A DNA stretch of 64,000 nucleotides from Prevotella sp902465605 (GTDB taxonomy: Bacteria > Bacteroidota > Bacteroidia > Bacteroidales > Bacteroidaceae). The stretch is taken from contig CABQNT010000001.1 of assembly GCA_902465605.1 (NCBI GenBank), positions 124,001 to 188,000 on the forward strand, written 5' to 3'. Both the position numbers and the translations under genes were made by a program. Of the stretch, positions 16,932-26,192 are shown in pieces (position 1 is the first letter of the stretch; each line of letters begins with the position of its first letter). The notes beneath the pieces were generated by a model. That model saw only the letters and a program-made list of their open reading frames with translations, did not search any database and was not told the origin of the DNA.

Positions 16932-19097
16932 TCATGTTTTCTTTTTGAGCGAAGCCGTCACCAAGTTAATCTCCTCGAACGTCACATCGGGTGCACAGAG
17001 AGCCTTGATGGCTGTCTTGCCGTTGTCAAGACCTACTTTCTCAATGACCTGCCTGATGTTTTGAAGGTGCTTCTCGTCTATCAATTGCAGCAACTGAATG
17101 TCGCCTTTCCGGACAAAATGACCCAGATGTGTGTATATGGTACCCATGGTCAACTGCCGTTCTGCAGCGATTTGAGCGGGCGACAGCCCACTTTTGTAGA
17201 GTCTGAAGGTGATGTCTTTCGTTTTCTCTTTCTTCTTTTTGGGTGCCTTCTGCGCCTTCGACCGGCTTTTGGCATGCGGTGTCAGCTCGTCCATGGCCAT
17301 CAAGAGTGCTTCTTGTTTGGCTTTAAGATAACCTTGAACGGTAAACCCGTTTTCAACGATGTACCCGAGTAAGAAGATTTTGGATAGATACAGCTCGCGC
17401 AAATCAGTGAGATAAGTGTCTAAACGGCGCATAGCCAACTTGTTGTTCGACGTGACATCCTTCGATTGCTCAAGGATATCACCCAGATACTGCTTCAATG
17501 TCTTGCGAAAATAGTCGGCTCCCGCCACTACTCTTTCCAAGAACTGAGGGTCACGCAGTTGCGCTGTTGTCAATCGGCCGATATGTGATGTCCACTTGTA
17601 TGCAATGACGTTTACCTTGTCTTGCAAGGCCTTGACGGTAGACTTGTGTATCAACGTGAGCTTTGGATAGGCGTGAAAGAACTCGATGAACAGGCGGCAC
17701 AGTATGTCTTCAGCCCGCCAAAGGTCTAAAAAATTGAAGAGTTCGATGAGTTGATGACGCTCGTATTCATCCTTGAGTTGGGGCAATTGCTCGATGCTTC
17801 GTTGAGCCTCATCCTCCTGCTGACGGATGTACGACATGACACGCTCATCGTTCATCACCGCATGTGCGGGGATGGGCGATGCCAAAATCAATCCTTCCAG
17901 ACTTCTACAGCGGCTCAAAGCCACGTACACCTGTCCCGAGGCGAACGACGATGCGACATCGATGATGGCATGGTCGAAGGTGAGTCCCTGGCTTTTGTGA
18001 ATGGTGATGGCCCATGCCAGGCGCAGAGGATATTGGCTGAAGGTGCCTTGTACCTTGGGTTCTATCTCCTTGGTCTGCTCATTGATTTGGTAAGTGGTGT
18101 TCTCCCACGTTTGTCTTTCTACCAGGATAGACTGCTCATCGCCTGGACAAAGCACTTCCACATGGTCGTCATCAAGATACACAATGCGGCCGATGCGACC
18201 GTTATAATACAGTCGTTCCAACGAACTGTCGTTCTTGATGAACATCACCTGAGCACCAACCTTTAACGTGAGCAACTCGCTGGTGGGGTAAGAGTATTCT
18301 GGGAAGTTGTCTTCGACGGTGGCTTTGTATTGAAAAGTTTTGGTGGTTAGGCTGTTCAGCTCACGGTTGTTGTAGCTATCGGCCATGCTGTTGTGCGTGG
18401 TCAGTCGAATGTATCCATCCTCTTGCTGGGGGCGGAACGTTGGGTTGTAACGACTGTTGAGCAAGTCGAGGTCATGCTGCGTCAACTGATTGTCGCGCAA
18501 ATGGTTGAGGATGTCCAAGAAAGCCGAATCCTGCTGTCGGTAAACCTTTTGCAGCTGTAGGGTGACATAAGGCGTTTGTCGTAGCGCATGGCTACCAAAG
18601 AAATAAGGCGTGTCATAGTATGGACGCAGCAACTCCTCATCGGCAGGCGTGACAACGGGTGTCAACTGTTGCAGGTCACCAATCATCAAAAGCTGCACGC
18701 CGCCAAAGGGACGGTCGTGATGACGATATCTTCTGAGCACCGCATCAATGGCATCGAGCAGGTCACTGCGCACCATGCTGATTTCATCGATAACGAGCAT
18801 GTCAAGTGTGCGGATAATCTTGCGCTTCTCCCTGCCAAAATCATATCGGTTTTGTACCACGGCATTAGGGACGAAGGGCGACAACGGCAACTGAAAGAAC
18901 GAGTGGATGGTGACGCCTCCGGCATTGATGGCAGCCACACCCGTGGGCGCAACCACCACCATGCGCTTGCTGCTACGCTCCTTGACCTTCTTTAAGAATG
19001 TGGTTTTACCTGTTCCCGCCTTTCCCGTAAGGAAGATGCACTGGGCGGTGTGTTCCACAAATTCCCACGCAAGTTCCAGTTCTTTATTCTGTTCCAT
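16932..19097 (-). CDS. PIF1-like DNA helicase with C-terminal helix-turn-helix
   Basis: Superfamily 1B helicase of 721 residues. The start at 19097 (MEQNKELELAWEFV) is preferred to a 26-codon longer frame, because the promoter at 19145-19176 predicts a transcript beginning near 19138 and the extension has no family match. Walker A GKAGTGKTT is at about 24-32, Walker B VIDEISM near 105, the motif GDLQQLTP near 145 and the C-terminal WAITIHKSQGLTFDH motif near 370. The last about 100 residues carry an HTH_40-type helix-turn-helix (FRLYKSGLSPAQIAAERQL) after a lysine-rich linker. This architecture is common in Bacteroidetes; the role is probably replication fork or G-quadruplex processing, by analogy with PIF1. 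Confidence 0.9.
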   Translation of the reverse strand: MEQNKELELAWEFVEHTAQCIFLTGKAGTGKTTFLKKVKERSSKRMVVVAPTGVAAINAGGVTIHSFFQLPLSPFVPNAVVQNRYDFGREKRKIIRTLDMLVIDEISMVRSDLLDAIDAVLRRYRHHDRPFGGVQLLMIGDLQQLTPVVTPADEELLRPYYDTPYFFGSHALRQTPYVTLQLQKVYRQQDSAFLDILNHLRDNQLTQHDLDLLNSRYNPTFRPQQEDGYIRLTTHNSMADSYNNRELNSLTTKTFQYKATVEDNFPEYSYPTSELLTLKVGAQVMFIKNDSSLERLYYNGRIGRIVYLDDDHVEVLCPGDEQSILVERQTWENTTYQINEQTKEIEPKVQGTFSQYPLRLAWAITIHKSQGLTFDHAIIDVASSFASGQVYVALSRCRSLEGLILASPIPAHAVMNDERVMSYIRQQEDEAQRSIEQLPQLKDEYERHQLIELFNFLDLWRAEDILCRLFIEFFHAYPKLTLIHKSTVKALQDKVNVIAYKWTSHIGRLTTAQLRDPQFLERVVAGADYFRKTLKQYLGDILEQSKDVTSNNKLAMRRLDTYLTDLRELYLSKIFLLGYIVENGFTVQGYLKAKQEALLMAMDELTPHAKSRSKAQKAPKKKKEKTKDITFRLYKSGLSPAQIAAERQLTMGTIYTHLGHFVRKGDIQLLQLIDEKHLQNIRQVIEKVGLDNGKTAIKALCAPDVTFEEINLVTASLKKKT

Positions 19098-19144
19098 ATC
19101 GTAATTGTCGTGGATTAAGCTGATTGACATCCCAACGAACGATA

Positions 19145-19176
19145 CAAAGGTAATCAAAAAATCGATGAGTAACAAA
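19145..19176 (-). promoter_or_regulatory. Promoter of the PIF1-like helicase
   Basis: A -33 TTTG (19173-19176), 20-base spacer and -7 TACCTTTG (19145-19152) on the minus strand match the consensus fully. Confidence 0.7.
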
Positions 19177-19377
19177 CCGCCACGAGGCTATATCGATAGC
19201 CTCCGATTTGTATGATTTTTCTTGACAATGAACCTCTTTATACTTAAAGAATTTGCCAACAACTGGGCGTCTTGTCGCAAATACGCTCAAAATCAGAAAG
19301 TTTTATAAGCCGTTAATGCATAATGTATTACATTAATCGCTGCTCGCCGCATGTCAACTTTTTCCGTTATTATTCGT

Positions 19378-19487
19378 GAAAAGCATTGAGTTAAGGGTTC
19401 AATAAGCATGCTATTGCGCAGCAAACCCATGTTCATTGCGTGCCAAAGGGATGCTTTTAAGCGAACAAAGTCAATGCTTTATGGCAA
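19378..19487. repeat. 22-bp-period array 2 (five diverged cores)
   Basis: Cores begin at 19378, 19400, 19422, 19444 and 19466, all exactly 22 bp apart: GAAAAGCATTGAGTTAA, CAATAAGCATGCTATTG, CAAACCCATGTTCATTG, CAAAGGGATGCTTTTAA and CAAAGTCAATGCTTTAT. The second is a nearly perfect palindrome around GCATGC. It is more diverged than array 1, but the period, the CAA start and the central CATG/CAATG are kept. Confidence 0.75.
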
Positions 19488-19704
19488 AAAAAGGATTTTT
19501 CTTGCCAACTTAACTCCTGTCTTACTCCCTGTTTGCCTATCGTTTTTTTCTAGATTGAAAGTTTCTATGTGCCGTTTTTGCGGCGATAATTGGTAAAAAT
19601 ACATAACAACGTTGGAGGCATCCTACTTGAATTGTTTGAATGAATAGGTTGGACATGCGTGTACAAAAGCATGAAAAAAAGTTCACGGTTCATGTCTTTT
19701 TGTG

Positions 19705-19712
19705 TACCTTTG
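19705..19712 (+). promoter_or_regulatory. Promoter -7 box for metallophosphoesterase
   Basis: TACCTTTG matches TAnnTTTG. A leader of about 80 bases to the ATG at 19798, or about 25 bases to the alternative GTG at 19744. Confidence 0.5.
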
Positions 19713-19797
19713 TGGTGCAAATCACGTTCACTTATGAATAAGAGTGGATGACACCGTGGCTAATCACCCTCCTTTCACACACAATTATTTTTCATTC

Positions 19798-20901
19798 ATG
19801 AAACTCTGGGGCATTCTTTTTCTGGTGGCTCCCTTGCTGGGAAGTGCCTATGTTTTTTGGCGAACTTGGCAGCTCATGCCATTCTGTGCGCTCGCCAAAA
19901 CGGTCATACTTCTCCTCATGGCTTTGGCATTCATGCTGATTTACGTCACTTTCAGCGACACCATCGACAAACTGCCTATATGGTTGGCCACCACGGTTTA
20001 TCACGTCAGCACGTCATGGCTCATCATTTTGTTTTATCTCTTCATGGTGTTTTTGGTGCTGGACGTGGGAAGATGGGTGCATCTCATCCCCCAATCGTTT
20101 ACTCATCACAGCATGGTAGGTACATTGAGCGTGTGTGGGTTCATGGTAGGCATCTTCGTTTATGGTTATTTCAACTATCGCCATAAGGTGCGAGTCGCCA
20201 TAGATTTGAAGACCGAAAAACAGCTTGAACGGCCGTTGAAGATGGTGATGGTCAGCGATTTGCATTTGGGTTATCACAACCGTCGGGCTGAATTGGCTCG
20301 GTGGGTCAACCTGATGAATGCCGAAAAGCCTGATATGATTTTGATTGCCGGCGACATCATCGACCGCAGCATGCGACCGCTACTGGAAGAGAGGATGCAC
20401 GAGGAGTTTAAAAGGCTACAGGCTCCGGTCTATGCTTGTCTGGGTAATCACGAATATTACAGCCAGTACGAGGACGCATTGCAATTCTATCGTGACGCAG
20501 GCATCCATCTATTGATAGATAGTGTCACGTTGGTCAATGGGATTCAGGTAGTTGGACGCGACGATAGGTTCAATGTTCATCGAAAGTCTTTGCCCGAATT
20601 GATGCAGGACGTTGACGGCTCTCGGTACACCATCTTGCTCGATCATCAGCCTTTTCATCTTGATCAGGCCGAGAAGGCTGGTGTAGATTTCCAGCTGAGT
20701 GGGCACACCCACTATGGGCAGGTGTGGCCGGCATCGTGGGTGGAAAAGGGCATTTACGAGAATGCCTACGGGCCTTTGCAGAAAGGCAAGACACAATATT
20801 TCGTGACAAGTGGTCTTGGTATTTGGGGAGGAAAGTTCAGAATTGGCACCCAATCCGAATATCTCGTGGTAACTTTGACGTCCACGGTTGCAGTAAATTG
20901 A
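19798..20901 (+). CDS. Membrane metallophosphoesterase
   Basis: Calcineurin-like phosphoesterase with four predicted transmembrane helices in the first 150 residues, then a catalytic domain. The metal-binding motifs appear in order: SDLHLG, GDIIDR, GNHEY, DHQP and GHTHYGQ. The architecture (N-terminal membrane helices plus YkuE/LpxH-like domain) suggests a membrane-linked lipid or nucleotide phosphatase; the substrate is unknown. I place the start at the ATG at 19798 (MKLWGILFLVAPLLG); a GTG at 19744 would add 18 residues. The SprT-like gene follows by 7 bases, probably in the same transcript. Confidence 0.87.
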   Translation: MKLWGILFLVAPLLGSAYVFWRTWQLMPFCALAKTVILLLMALAFMLIYVTFSDTIDKLPIWLATTVYHVSTSWLIILFYLFMVFLVLDVGRWVHLIPQSFTHHSMVGTLSVCGFMVGIFVYGYFNYRHKVRVAIDLKTEKQLERPLKMVMVSDLHLGYHNRRAELARWVNLMNAEKPDMILIAGDIIDRSMRPLLEERMHEEFKRLQAPVYACLGNHEYYSQYEDALQFYRDAGIHLLIDSVTLVNGIQVVGRDDRFNVHRKSLPELMQDVDGSRYTILLDHQPFHLDQAEKAGVDFQLSGHTHYGQVWPASWVEKGIYENAYGPLQKGKTQYFVTSGLGIWGGKFRIGTQSEYLVVTLTSTVAVN

Positions 20902-20908
20902 TGTCAAC

Positions 20909-21571
20909 ATGAATGATACAGTAATGATTGATGAAGCCTGGTTGCATGCGTCTTTTGACACTTTCAATCGCTTGTATTTTGACAATGAGCTGCCTCGTCC
21001 CCGACTTTCGTTATCGCAGTCGCGTACAAGGCTCGGCAGTATGTCGTGCAAGCACAAGCTTACCTGGAGAGGTTGCAAGTCTTACCAGTATGCCATTCAC
21101 ATCAGTACCTACTATAATCAGACCGAACGGCAGTATCAGAACGTACTGTTGCACGAGATGATTCATTACTACATCGCCTACAAAGGCATCGCGGACACGT
21201 CGCCGCATGGTAAGGTTTTTCGTCAGATGATGAAAAACTTGAATGAAAAGTATGGTTGGGAAATCAGCGTCAGCTCTCGGATGAGTGAGGCAAAGTCTGC
21301 CTCCGTGCAATCATCAGCCACGGCTCGTCTCATCCTTTTGCTCGAGGTGCAGGGACGCGGGCATTTCGTTTCGGTGGTCAACCCCAAGTACGCGTCTGTG
21401 ATGGAACACGAACTACAACGGCTGTCAGAAGTGAAACAGCACGCATGGTACCTGTCTTCAGATGCTTATTTTGACAGTTTTCCGGTGGTAAGAAGCCTTC
21501 GGGGCAGGAGGATAACGGTGGAAACGCGAAACGAACTCATCGCCAAACTCACACCTCTGAAGGAAGTTTGA
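20909..21571 (+). CDS. SprT-like zinc metalloprotease-domain protein
   Basis: Cytoplasmic protein of 220 residues with a SprT-like domain. The zinc motif HEMIH is near residue 90, followed by the third-ligand region SPHGKVFRQMM. The domain resembles that of the DNA-protein-crosslink protease Spartan and bacterial SprT, so a proteolytic role is possible, but bacterial members are mostly uncharacterised. The C-terminal 80 residues lack the zinc-ribbon cysteines found in longer members. It lies 7 bases after the metallophosphoesterase. Confidence 0.85.
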   Translation: MNDTVMIDEAWLHASFDTFNRLYFDNELPRPRLSLSQSRTRLGSMSCKHKLTWRGCKSYQYAIHISTYYNQTERQYQNVLLHEMIHYYIAYKGIADTSPHGKVFRQMMKNLNEKYGWEISVSSRMSEAKSASVQSSATARLILLLEVQGRGHFVSVVNPKYASVMEHELQRLSEVKQHAWYLSSDAYFDSFPVVRSLRGRRITVETRNELIAKLTPLKEV

Positions 21572-21666
21572 CTTGTTTTGTCGTTTCTCTTTTCGTGTTA
21601 CTCGTGCCATTCGCACCACGCACCGTGGTTGAGTTGGTTCGGTTGTTCTTTCAATTACAATAAGAA

Positions 21667-21714
21667 AACAGACCCATCCCGCACCGATTGTTCGGTGATA
21701 GGGATGGGTCTGTT
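21667..21714. terminator. Long hairpin between convergent genes
   Basis: A 13-bp outer stem AACAGACCCATCC / GGATGGGTCTGTT encloses a second stem CACCGA / TCGGTG. It lies between the SprT-like gene and the minus-strand remnant, so it probably ends transcription from one or both sides, although no T run follows. Confidence 0.65.
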
Positions 21715-21731
21715 CTATGTGTTATGATAGA

Positions 21732-21893
21732 TTATCTCTTGACAATCTTCAACACAGCAGGAGTCTTGTCGCACATACCCCTTACGATGTACATGCCCGC
21801 TGGCAGTGCTTGGAGGGATAGGTGGGCGTTGCGATGCTTTTGTATCATCACTTTTGTACCAGAGGTATCAGTCCTGTATGTTGATATTACATG
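21732..21893 (-). pseudogene. Remnant of a secreted-protein C-terminal domain
   Basis: A 53-codon open stretch without a start codon, directly behind the S41 gene and bounded upstream by a TGA at 21894-21896. It ends LSLQALPAGMYIVRGMCDK...LKIVKR-stop, the pattern of the last beta-strands of Bacteroidetes exported proteins (LPAGxYIV near the C-terminus, ending in a basic residue), as in type IX secretion-like sorting domains. The S41 protease reads a different frame and ends normally, so this is not its lost C-terminus. It is most likely the surviving 3' end of a deleted gene. Confidence 0.6.
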
Positions 21894-21905
21894 TCAAATC
21901 CTGAC

Positions 21906-24900
21906 TTATTTTCTCAACATTTCCTCGACAGCTCGTTTCAATTGTTGGTCGTTGCCATTGATATAATCCTCGGGTGTGTTGTAAACTTCGATGTCAGGAT
22001 TGAGTTGTGTGTTCTCTCCAAAGTTGCCTCGCATGTCACGACAGCCCACTTGTGGGATGCCAAAGACCATGGTATTGTCGATGAGTGTTTCCCACCAAAC
22101 TGCTGTCATGGTGCCTGCAACAGGCGTACCAATGAGCTTTCCAATGCCCAACTCCTTGTACACGAACGGGAATCCGTGACCATTGCTGTAGTCGTCTTCG
22201 CACACCATGACACACGAAGGCTTGGTCCACTTGTTCCAAGGGTCTTTGCCAATGAATTGTCCACGTGGGACAAAGCTCTGATATTGCTTGCCTGAGAGCA
22301 GCGTACACAAGTCATCGTGCAGCCAGCCGCCACCATTGTGTCGCTCATCTACAATCACAGCCTCGCGATTTCTGTTCTTGTCACTCAGCAATTCATGGAA
22401 TACAGTGCGGAAACTCTCGCTATCCATCGCCTTGACGTGTACGTATGCCAATCGTCCATGCGACAGACTGTCTACCAATTGGCGGTTCCTGTCCACCCAT
22501 CGTTTGTACAGCAATTCGTCTTGATAGCCCTTGCTAATGGCTTTGACCGTTACGTCGAAACGCTTTTTGGTGGCGGGATTGTACACCGATACCCTGACAT
22601 TGCGACCCGACTTGCCGTCCAACATATAGTAGTAGTCTTTGTCTTTCAATATCGGTTCACCGTCTATCTTCTCAATGATGCAGCCTTTGGTAACTCCTGT
22701 TTTCTTCACCGAGAAAGGTCCACGATTGATAACCTCTTCGACTTTCAGTCCATCTCCATCGTAAGTCTGGTCGTAGAACAAGCCCAAGGTGGCTGTACTA
22801 AGGTTGGCACCACCGCCAAAATAGCGAGCACCTGTGTGCGATGCGTTTAGTTCGCCTAATATTTCGCTCAGCATTTCACTGAAGTCATAGTTGTTATTGA
22901 TATAAGGTAAGAACCGTGCATAGCTCTTTTTGTAGCCATCCCAATCAACACCGTGCAGGTTGACCTTATAAAATTTATCCTTCACCTGCTGCCAAATGTG
23001 GTTGAACATGTACTCCCTTTCTTGATAAGGCTTGTAGTTGAAACGTGCCTCAAAGGTGACATTCTTCGACGAGTTGCTACCTATATCTATCTTCTTGATA
23101 CCTCCTCCAGAGCATAGGTACAGATTTTTGAAGTCTTTGTCAGCCAGCATGCCGCCGCCTCCAACACCTTTCAACACAATTTTTGTACTCTTATCTTGTA
23201 GATCATGTTTCCATAAGTCGTAACCACCTTCGAAGGCAGCCTGATAATAGAGGGCGTTTCCGTCGTTGCTTAGCACAGCATCGCCCAATCGGCATGAGTT
23301 GACAGTGAGCCGAAGCACACGGTCGCGACAGTTGTCCAAGTCCAGTTTGATAGGTTCTTCCTTCTTTTCTTTCTTCTTCACCGTCACGTCTACCGTCTTT
23401 GGCTCTTCGGCTTTCTTCTTTTCTTTCTCTGCTTCATCGAGGAGACTCTTTTCCTCTTTCGTCATCTTGAACTTCTCATATTCGTCCAAGTCGAAGAACA
23501 TGATGTACACATCGTCTTCCGTTCCCCAACTTCCATGACTGCGATAGCCTGCTCGGTCACTTTGGAAGATGATGGCTTTTCCGCCTAATACCCATTTTCC
23601 ATTACCAGCGTTATAGCCACTTTGTGTAAGGTTGTAAATGGGCTTTTTGCCTTCTGCATCAATCAAGGCGATGTCTTGGTTGTTCCATCCTCCTGTTCCG
23701 ATGTAATTGGAGATGAGCCACTTGCTGTCTGGACTCCATTCAAACCAAATGTCTCCGTCACTATAAGAGTAAACATATTTGCCGTCCATCACGGTTCTTA
23801 CTTTCTTGCTCTTTACATCAAGCACCTTGAGCGTACCTCTGTTCTCAAAGAAAGCAATGCTTTTCCCATCGGGACTGTATTGCGGTTGGAAAGAGGTGTA
23901 AGCTGAATGGATAAGGCGTTCTTCCTGCAAGTCGGTGGCATACGCAAACTGTTTCTCCGCTTTATTCTTCATGGTTGTTTGGTAAATCTGCCACAACCCT
24001 TCCCGTTCCGATGCGTAGACAATCGCCAGTCCGTCGGGAGAGAATTCAATCGAACGTTCTTGTTCGGGCGTATCGGTAATTTGTTTGGTGGTTTTGTATT
24101 CGATGTTGGTCACATACACGTCACCATGTAGCACGAATCCTATTTCTTTTCCGTTGGGGGAAAGAGCAATCTCTGTCGCTCCCCATGTCTTTATCTGTCG
24201 ACTCAAGTCGATGTCATTACGGTCGGCAGTAATGCTCACGTTTACTTTTTGTGGTGCAGCCGACCCCATTTGGGTATATATCTCACCGTCGTAACTGTAA
24301 CAAATCCGCCCATTTTGTGCCACTGATAGATAACGCACGGGGTGTTTGGTGTGGTGGGTGATTTGTGTCTTGTCTGCGCTTTTCACCCCTCGCTTGTACA
24401 CATTGAAGGTTCCATCTTCCTCACTTAGGTAGTAAAAAGAGGTGCCATCGGGTGCCCAGCGTGGTGTACGATCCTCGCCATTAAAGGTAGTAAGTTTGCT
24501 AAAGTTGCCATTTTGGTTGAGCCATATATCCCTTGTGATAGGCGATTGATGATGTTTACGGAAGGCATCCTCGTAACCTTTCTTGTCATGATACAATATC
24601 TCGCCCTTTTGGTTGATGCTCAAGTCCTCCATGTTCACAACAGAGAAGAGTTTTGGACGGTCGCCTTTCAAGTTTACCTCGTACACTTGTGGGAAACTGC
24701 TACTGGCAAAAAAGATAGATTTTGCCGTTGGCATGATAGCTGCACTGAACAGGATGTGTTCGTTGTCACGCCATGCAATGGGAGTTTCGTTGGTGCTTCG
24801 GGTGGTAAGCCGTTTGGGTTCGCCACCGAATTTGTCCATTACGAAGATATCTAGGCTACCTTCACGGCTCGATGCGAAGGCAATCTTCTTGCCGTCAGGA

Positions 24901-25112
24901 CTCCAAATGGGGTAGGAATCGTATGCTGCATTCGAGGTAAGCTGTCGTGCCTGACCGCCCGAAGCGGGTACGGTGAATACGTCGCCCTTGTACGAAAACG
25001 CAATGGTTTGCCCATCGGGAGAGATCGAAATGTGTCTCATCCACAACGGATTGGTTTGAGCTGCCACAGATAGAGATAGTGTGAGGGCAGCCAGTATGAG
25101 TGTTTTTTTCAT
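21906..25112 (-). CDS. Tricorn-like S41 peptidase, secreted
   Basis: Exported serine protease of 1068 residues. A signal peptide is at 1-19 (KKTLILAALTLSLSVAAQ). The first half is a beta-propeller of PD40/WD40-like repeats, with motifs such as ISPDGQTIAFS, WSPDGKKIAFAS and FSPDGLAIVYAS. A lysine/glutamate-rich linker lies around 560-600. The tricorn C1 helical domain, a PDZ-like domain (GCIIEKIDGEPI) and the S41 core follow. The catalytic region DYSNGHGFPFVYKELGIGK near 970 and the ENTQLNPDIEV end segment match the tricorn family. It probably digests peptides in the periplasm or at the surface. It follows the glycan cluster by 48 bases on the same strand, but no functional link is evident. 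Confidence 0.93.
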   Translation of the reverse strand: MKKTLILAALTLSLSVAAQTNPLWMRHISISPDGQTIAFSYKGDVFTVPASGGQARQLTSNAAYDSYPIWSPDGKKIAFASSREGSLDIFVMDKFGGEPKRLTTRSTNETPIAWRDNEHILFSAAIMPTAKSIFFASSSFPQVYEVNLKGDRPKLFSVVNMEDLSINQKGEILYHDKKGYEDAFRKHHQSPITRDIWLNQNGNFSKLTTFNGEDRTPRWAPDGTSFYYLSEEDGTFNVYKRGVKSADKTQITHHTKHPVRYLSVAQNGRICYSYDGEIYTQMGSAAPQKVNVSITADRNDIDLSRQIKTWGATEIALSPNGKEIGFVLHGDVYVTNIEYKTTKQITDTPEQERSIEFSPDGLAIVYASEREGLWQIYQTTMKNKAEKQFAYATDLQEERLIHSAYTSFQPQYSPDGKSIAFFENRGTLKVLDVKSKKVRTVMDGKYVYSYSDGDIWFEWSPDSKWLISNYIGTGGWNNQDIALIDAEGKKPIYNLTQSGYNAGNGKWVLGGKAIIFQSDRAGYRSHGSWGTEDDVYIMFFDLDEYEKFKMTKEEKSLLDEAEKEKKKAEEPKTVDVTVKKKEKKEEPIKLDLDNCRDRVLRLTVNSCRLGDAVLSNDGNALYYQAAFEGGYDLWKHDLQDKSTKIVLKGVGGGGMLADKDFKNLYLCSGGGIKKIDIGSNSSKNVTFEARFNYKPYQEREYMFNHIWQQVKDKFYKVNLHGVDWDGYKKSYARFLPYINNNYDFSEMLSEILGELNASHTGARYFGGGANLSTATLGLFYDQTYDGDGLKVEEVINRGPFSVKKTGVTKGCIIEKIDGEPILKDKDYYYMLDGKSGRNVRVSVYNPATKKRFDVTVKAISKGYQDELLYKRWVDRNRQLVDSLSHGRLAYVHVKAMDSESFRTVFHELLSDKNRNREAVIVDERHNGGGWLHDDLCTLLSGKQYQSFVPRGQFIGKDPWNKWTKPSCVMVCEDDYSNGHGFPFVYKELGIGKLIGTPVAGTMTAVWWETLIDNTMVFGIPQVGCRDMRGNFGENTQLNPDIEVYNTPEDYINGNDQQLKRAVEEMLRK

Positions 25113-25160
25113 AAATGTAGGTTTTTTATTATTTAAGATGTTTATTCTTTTAAGCTATTG

Positions 25161-26186
25161 TTAGTCCCATTTGGATTTGCCACATAGTTTCCGCATGCGG
25201 TTGACCATCGCCTCTTTGATGCGTTTGAAGTTGCCTTTACGCAAGTTAATCCATAATTCCTCAAACGATCGTCCTATCTTGAGCCATGGATGTCCCCAAC
25301 CCATGATGCGGAACATGCGGTGCTTGTAGCCCACATTCTCAATGACATATCGTGGGTGTTTCAGCGGAAACGACAGCTCGTGGCGTTGCATGGTGAAGAT
25401 ACCTCGAATGGCTTTGGGCAAGTCGTCGTTGCTCCCACTGAGGTGAACACCGTCTTCGGTAGCTCCAGCATTGCTGATCATGTTCACTCGGGGGACGATG
25501 CAGAGTTGTGAATGAAAGAAGATGGCTGCATGAAAAATCGTTTCATAATACGCTTTCCCCACCGAACGGTGATACTCGCAAAACTCAATAAAGTCGCTTT
25601 GGTATTTCCTTTCTTTAATAAGGGCTTCCAACTGTTGCCGATTGTACTTGTCGTCAAGGAATGAATAAGTGGCGTCCCATTTGTCAATTACCCGTTTCCA
25701 CGATGCCCAACCACTGATGCTAAAGGTGGTGGTGAAGAAATAATCATCGGGAATCCCCTGTGTTTCTTCATCGTAATTCATGCCCGCAATCATGCCGATG
25801 CGCTCATCATGAGCGTATCTGTCAAGCAATTCTTTGCAAAAAGGGAAGAACGAGAGGGCAGGCACGTTGTCATCTTCCAAGACAATGCACTTGTCTTCAT
25901 GGCTGAATGCCCACTTTTGGGAGAGATATTCGGAAGGGTCGCAGCCCCTGTTCACCTCTTGGTAGTTGCGATGTACTTCACACTCCCAGTCAATGTGCTC
26001 ATCGTCGAGTAGCTTTCGGCACGCTTCCATGCGTGGCAAGTCGCTGTCGTTGCGTGGTCCATCCTGATACAGATACAACTTGCTGGGGCGAGCCAGTTTG
26101 ATTTGTTCAAACAGGTTGCCCAGTTCCTTGGGACGGTTAAAGAAGAGTATCAATACCGCCACGTCTGTTTTTGCAGGCTGTTTCAT
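25161..26186 (-). CDS. Glycosyltransferase (GT-A, HlpA-like)
   Basis: Predicted cytoplasmic glycosyltransferase of 341 residues with a GT-A fold. The N-terminus (VAVLILFFNRPKELGNLFEQI) is the nucleotide-sugar binding start; VLEDDNVPAL near 100 contains the DxD-type metal motif; WASWKRVIDKWD near 160 is typical of this family, which in Bacteroidetes is often annotated as hemolysin-related HlpA-like. It is the last gene of the glycan cluster, starting 6 bases after licD. It probably adds one sugar to a surface polysaccharide; donor and acceptor are not predictable. Confidence 0.8.
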   Translation of the reverse strand: MKQPAKTDVAVLILFFNRPKELGNLFEQIKLARPSKLYLYQDGPRNDSDLPRMEACRKLLDDEHIDWECEVHRNYQEVNRGCDPSEYLSQKWAFSHEDKCIVLEDDNVPALSFFPFCKELLDRYAHDERIGMIAGMNYDEETQGIPDDYFFTTTFSISGWASWKRVIDKWDATYSFLDDKYNRQQLEALIKERKYQSDFIEFCEYHRSVGKAYYETIFHAAIFFHSQLCIVPRVNMISNAGATEDGVHLSGSNDDLPKAIRGIFTMQRHELSFPLKHPRYVIENVGYKHRMFRIMGWGHPWLKIGRSFEELWINLRKGNFKRIKEAMVNRMRKLCGKSKWD

Positions 26187-26192
26187 GTCCTA

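Larger units (their letters stand above)
19098..19797. other. Divergent intergenic region helicase / metallophosphoesterase
   Basis: About 700 bases between divergent genes. It holds the helicase promoter (19145-19176), the second 22-bp-period array (19378-19487) and the promoter box at 19705-19712. I recognise no gene in it. Confidence 0.6.
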
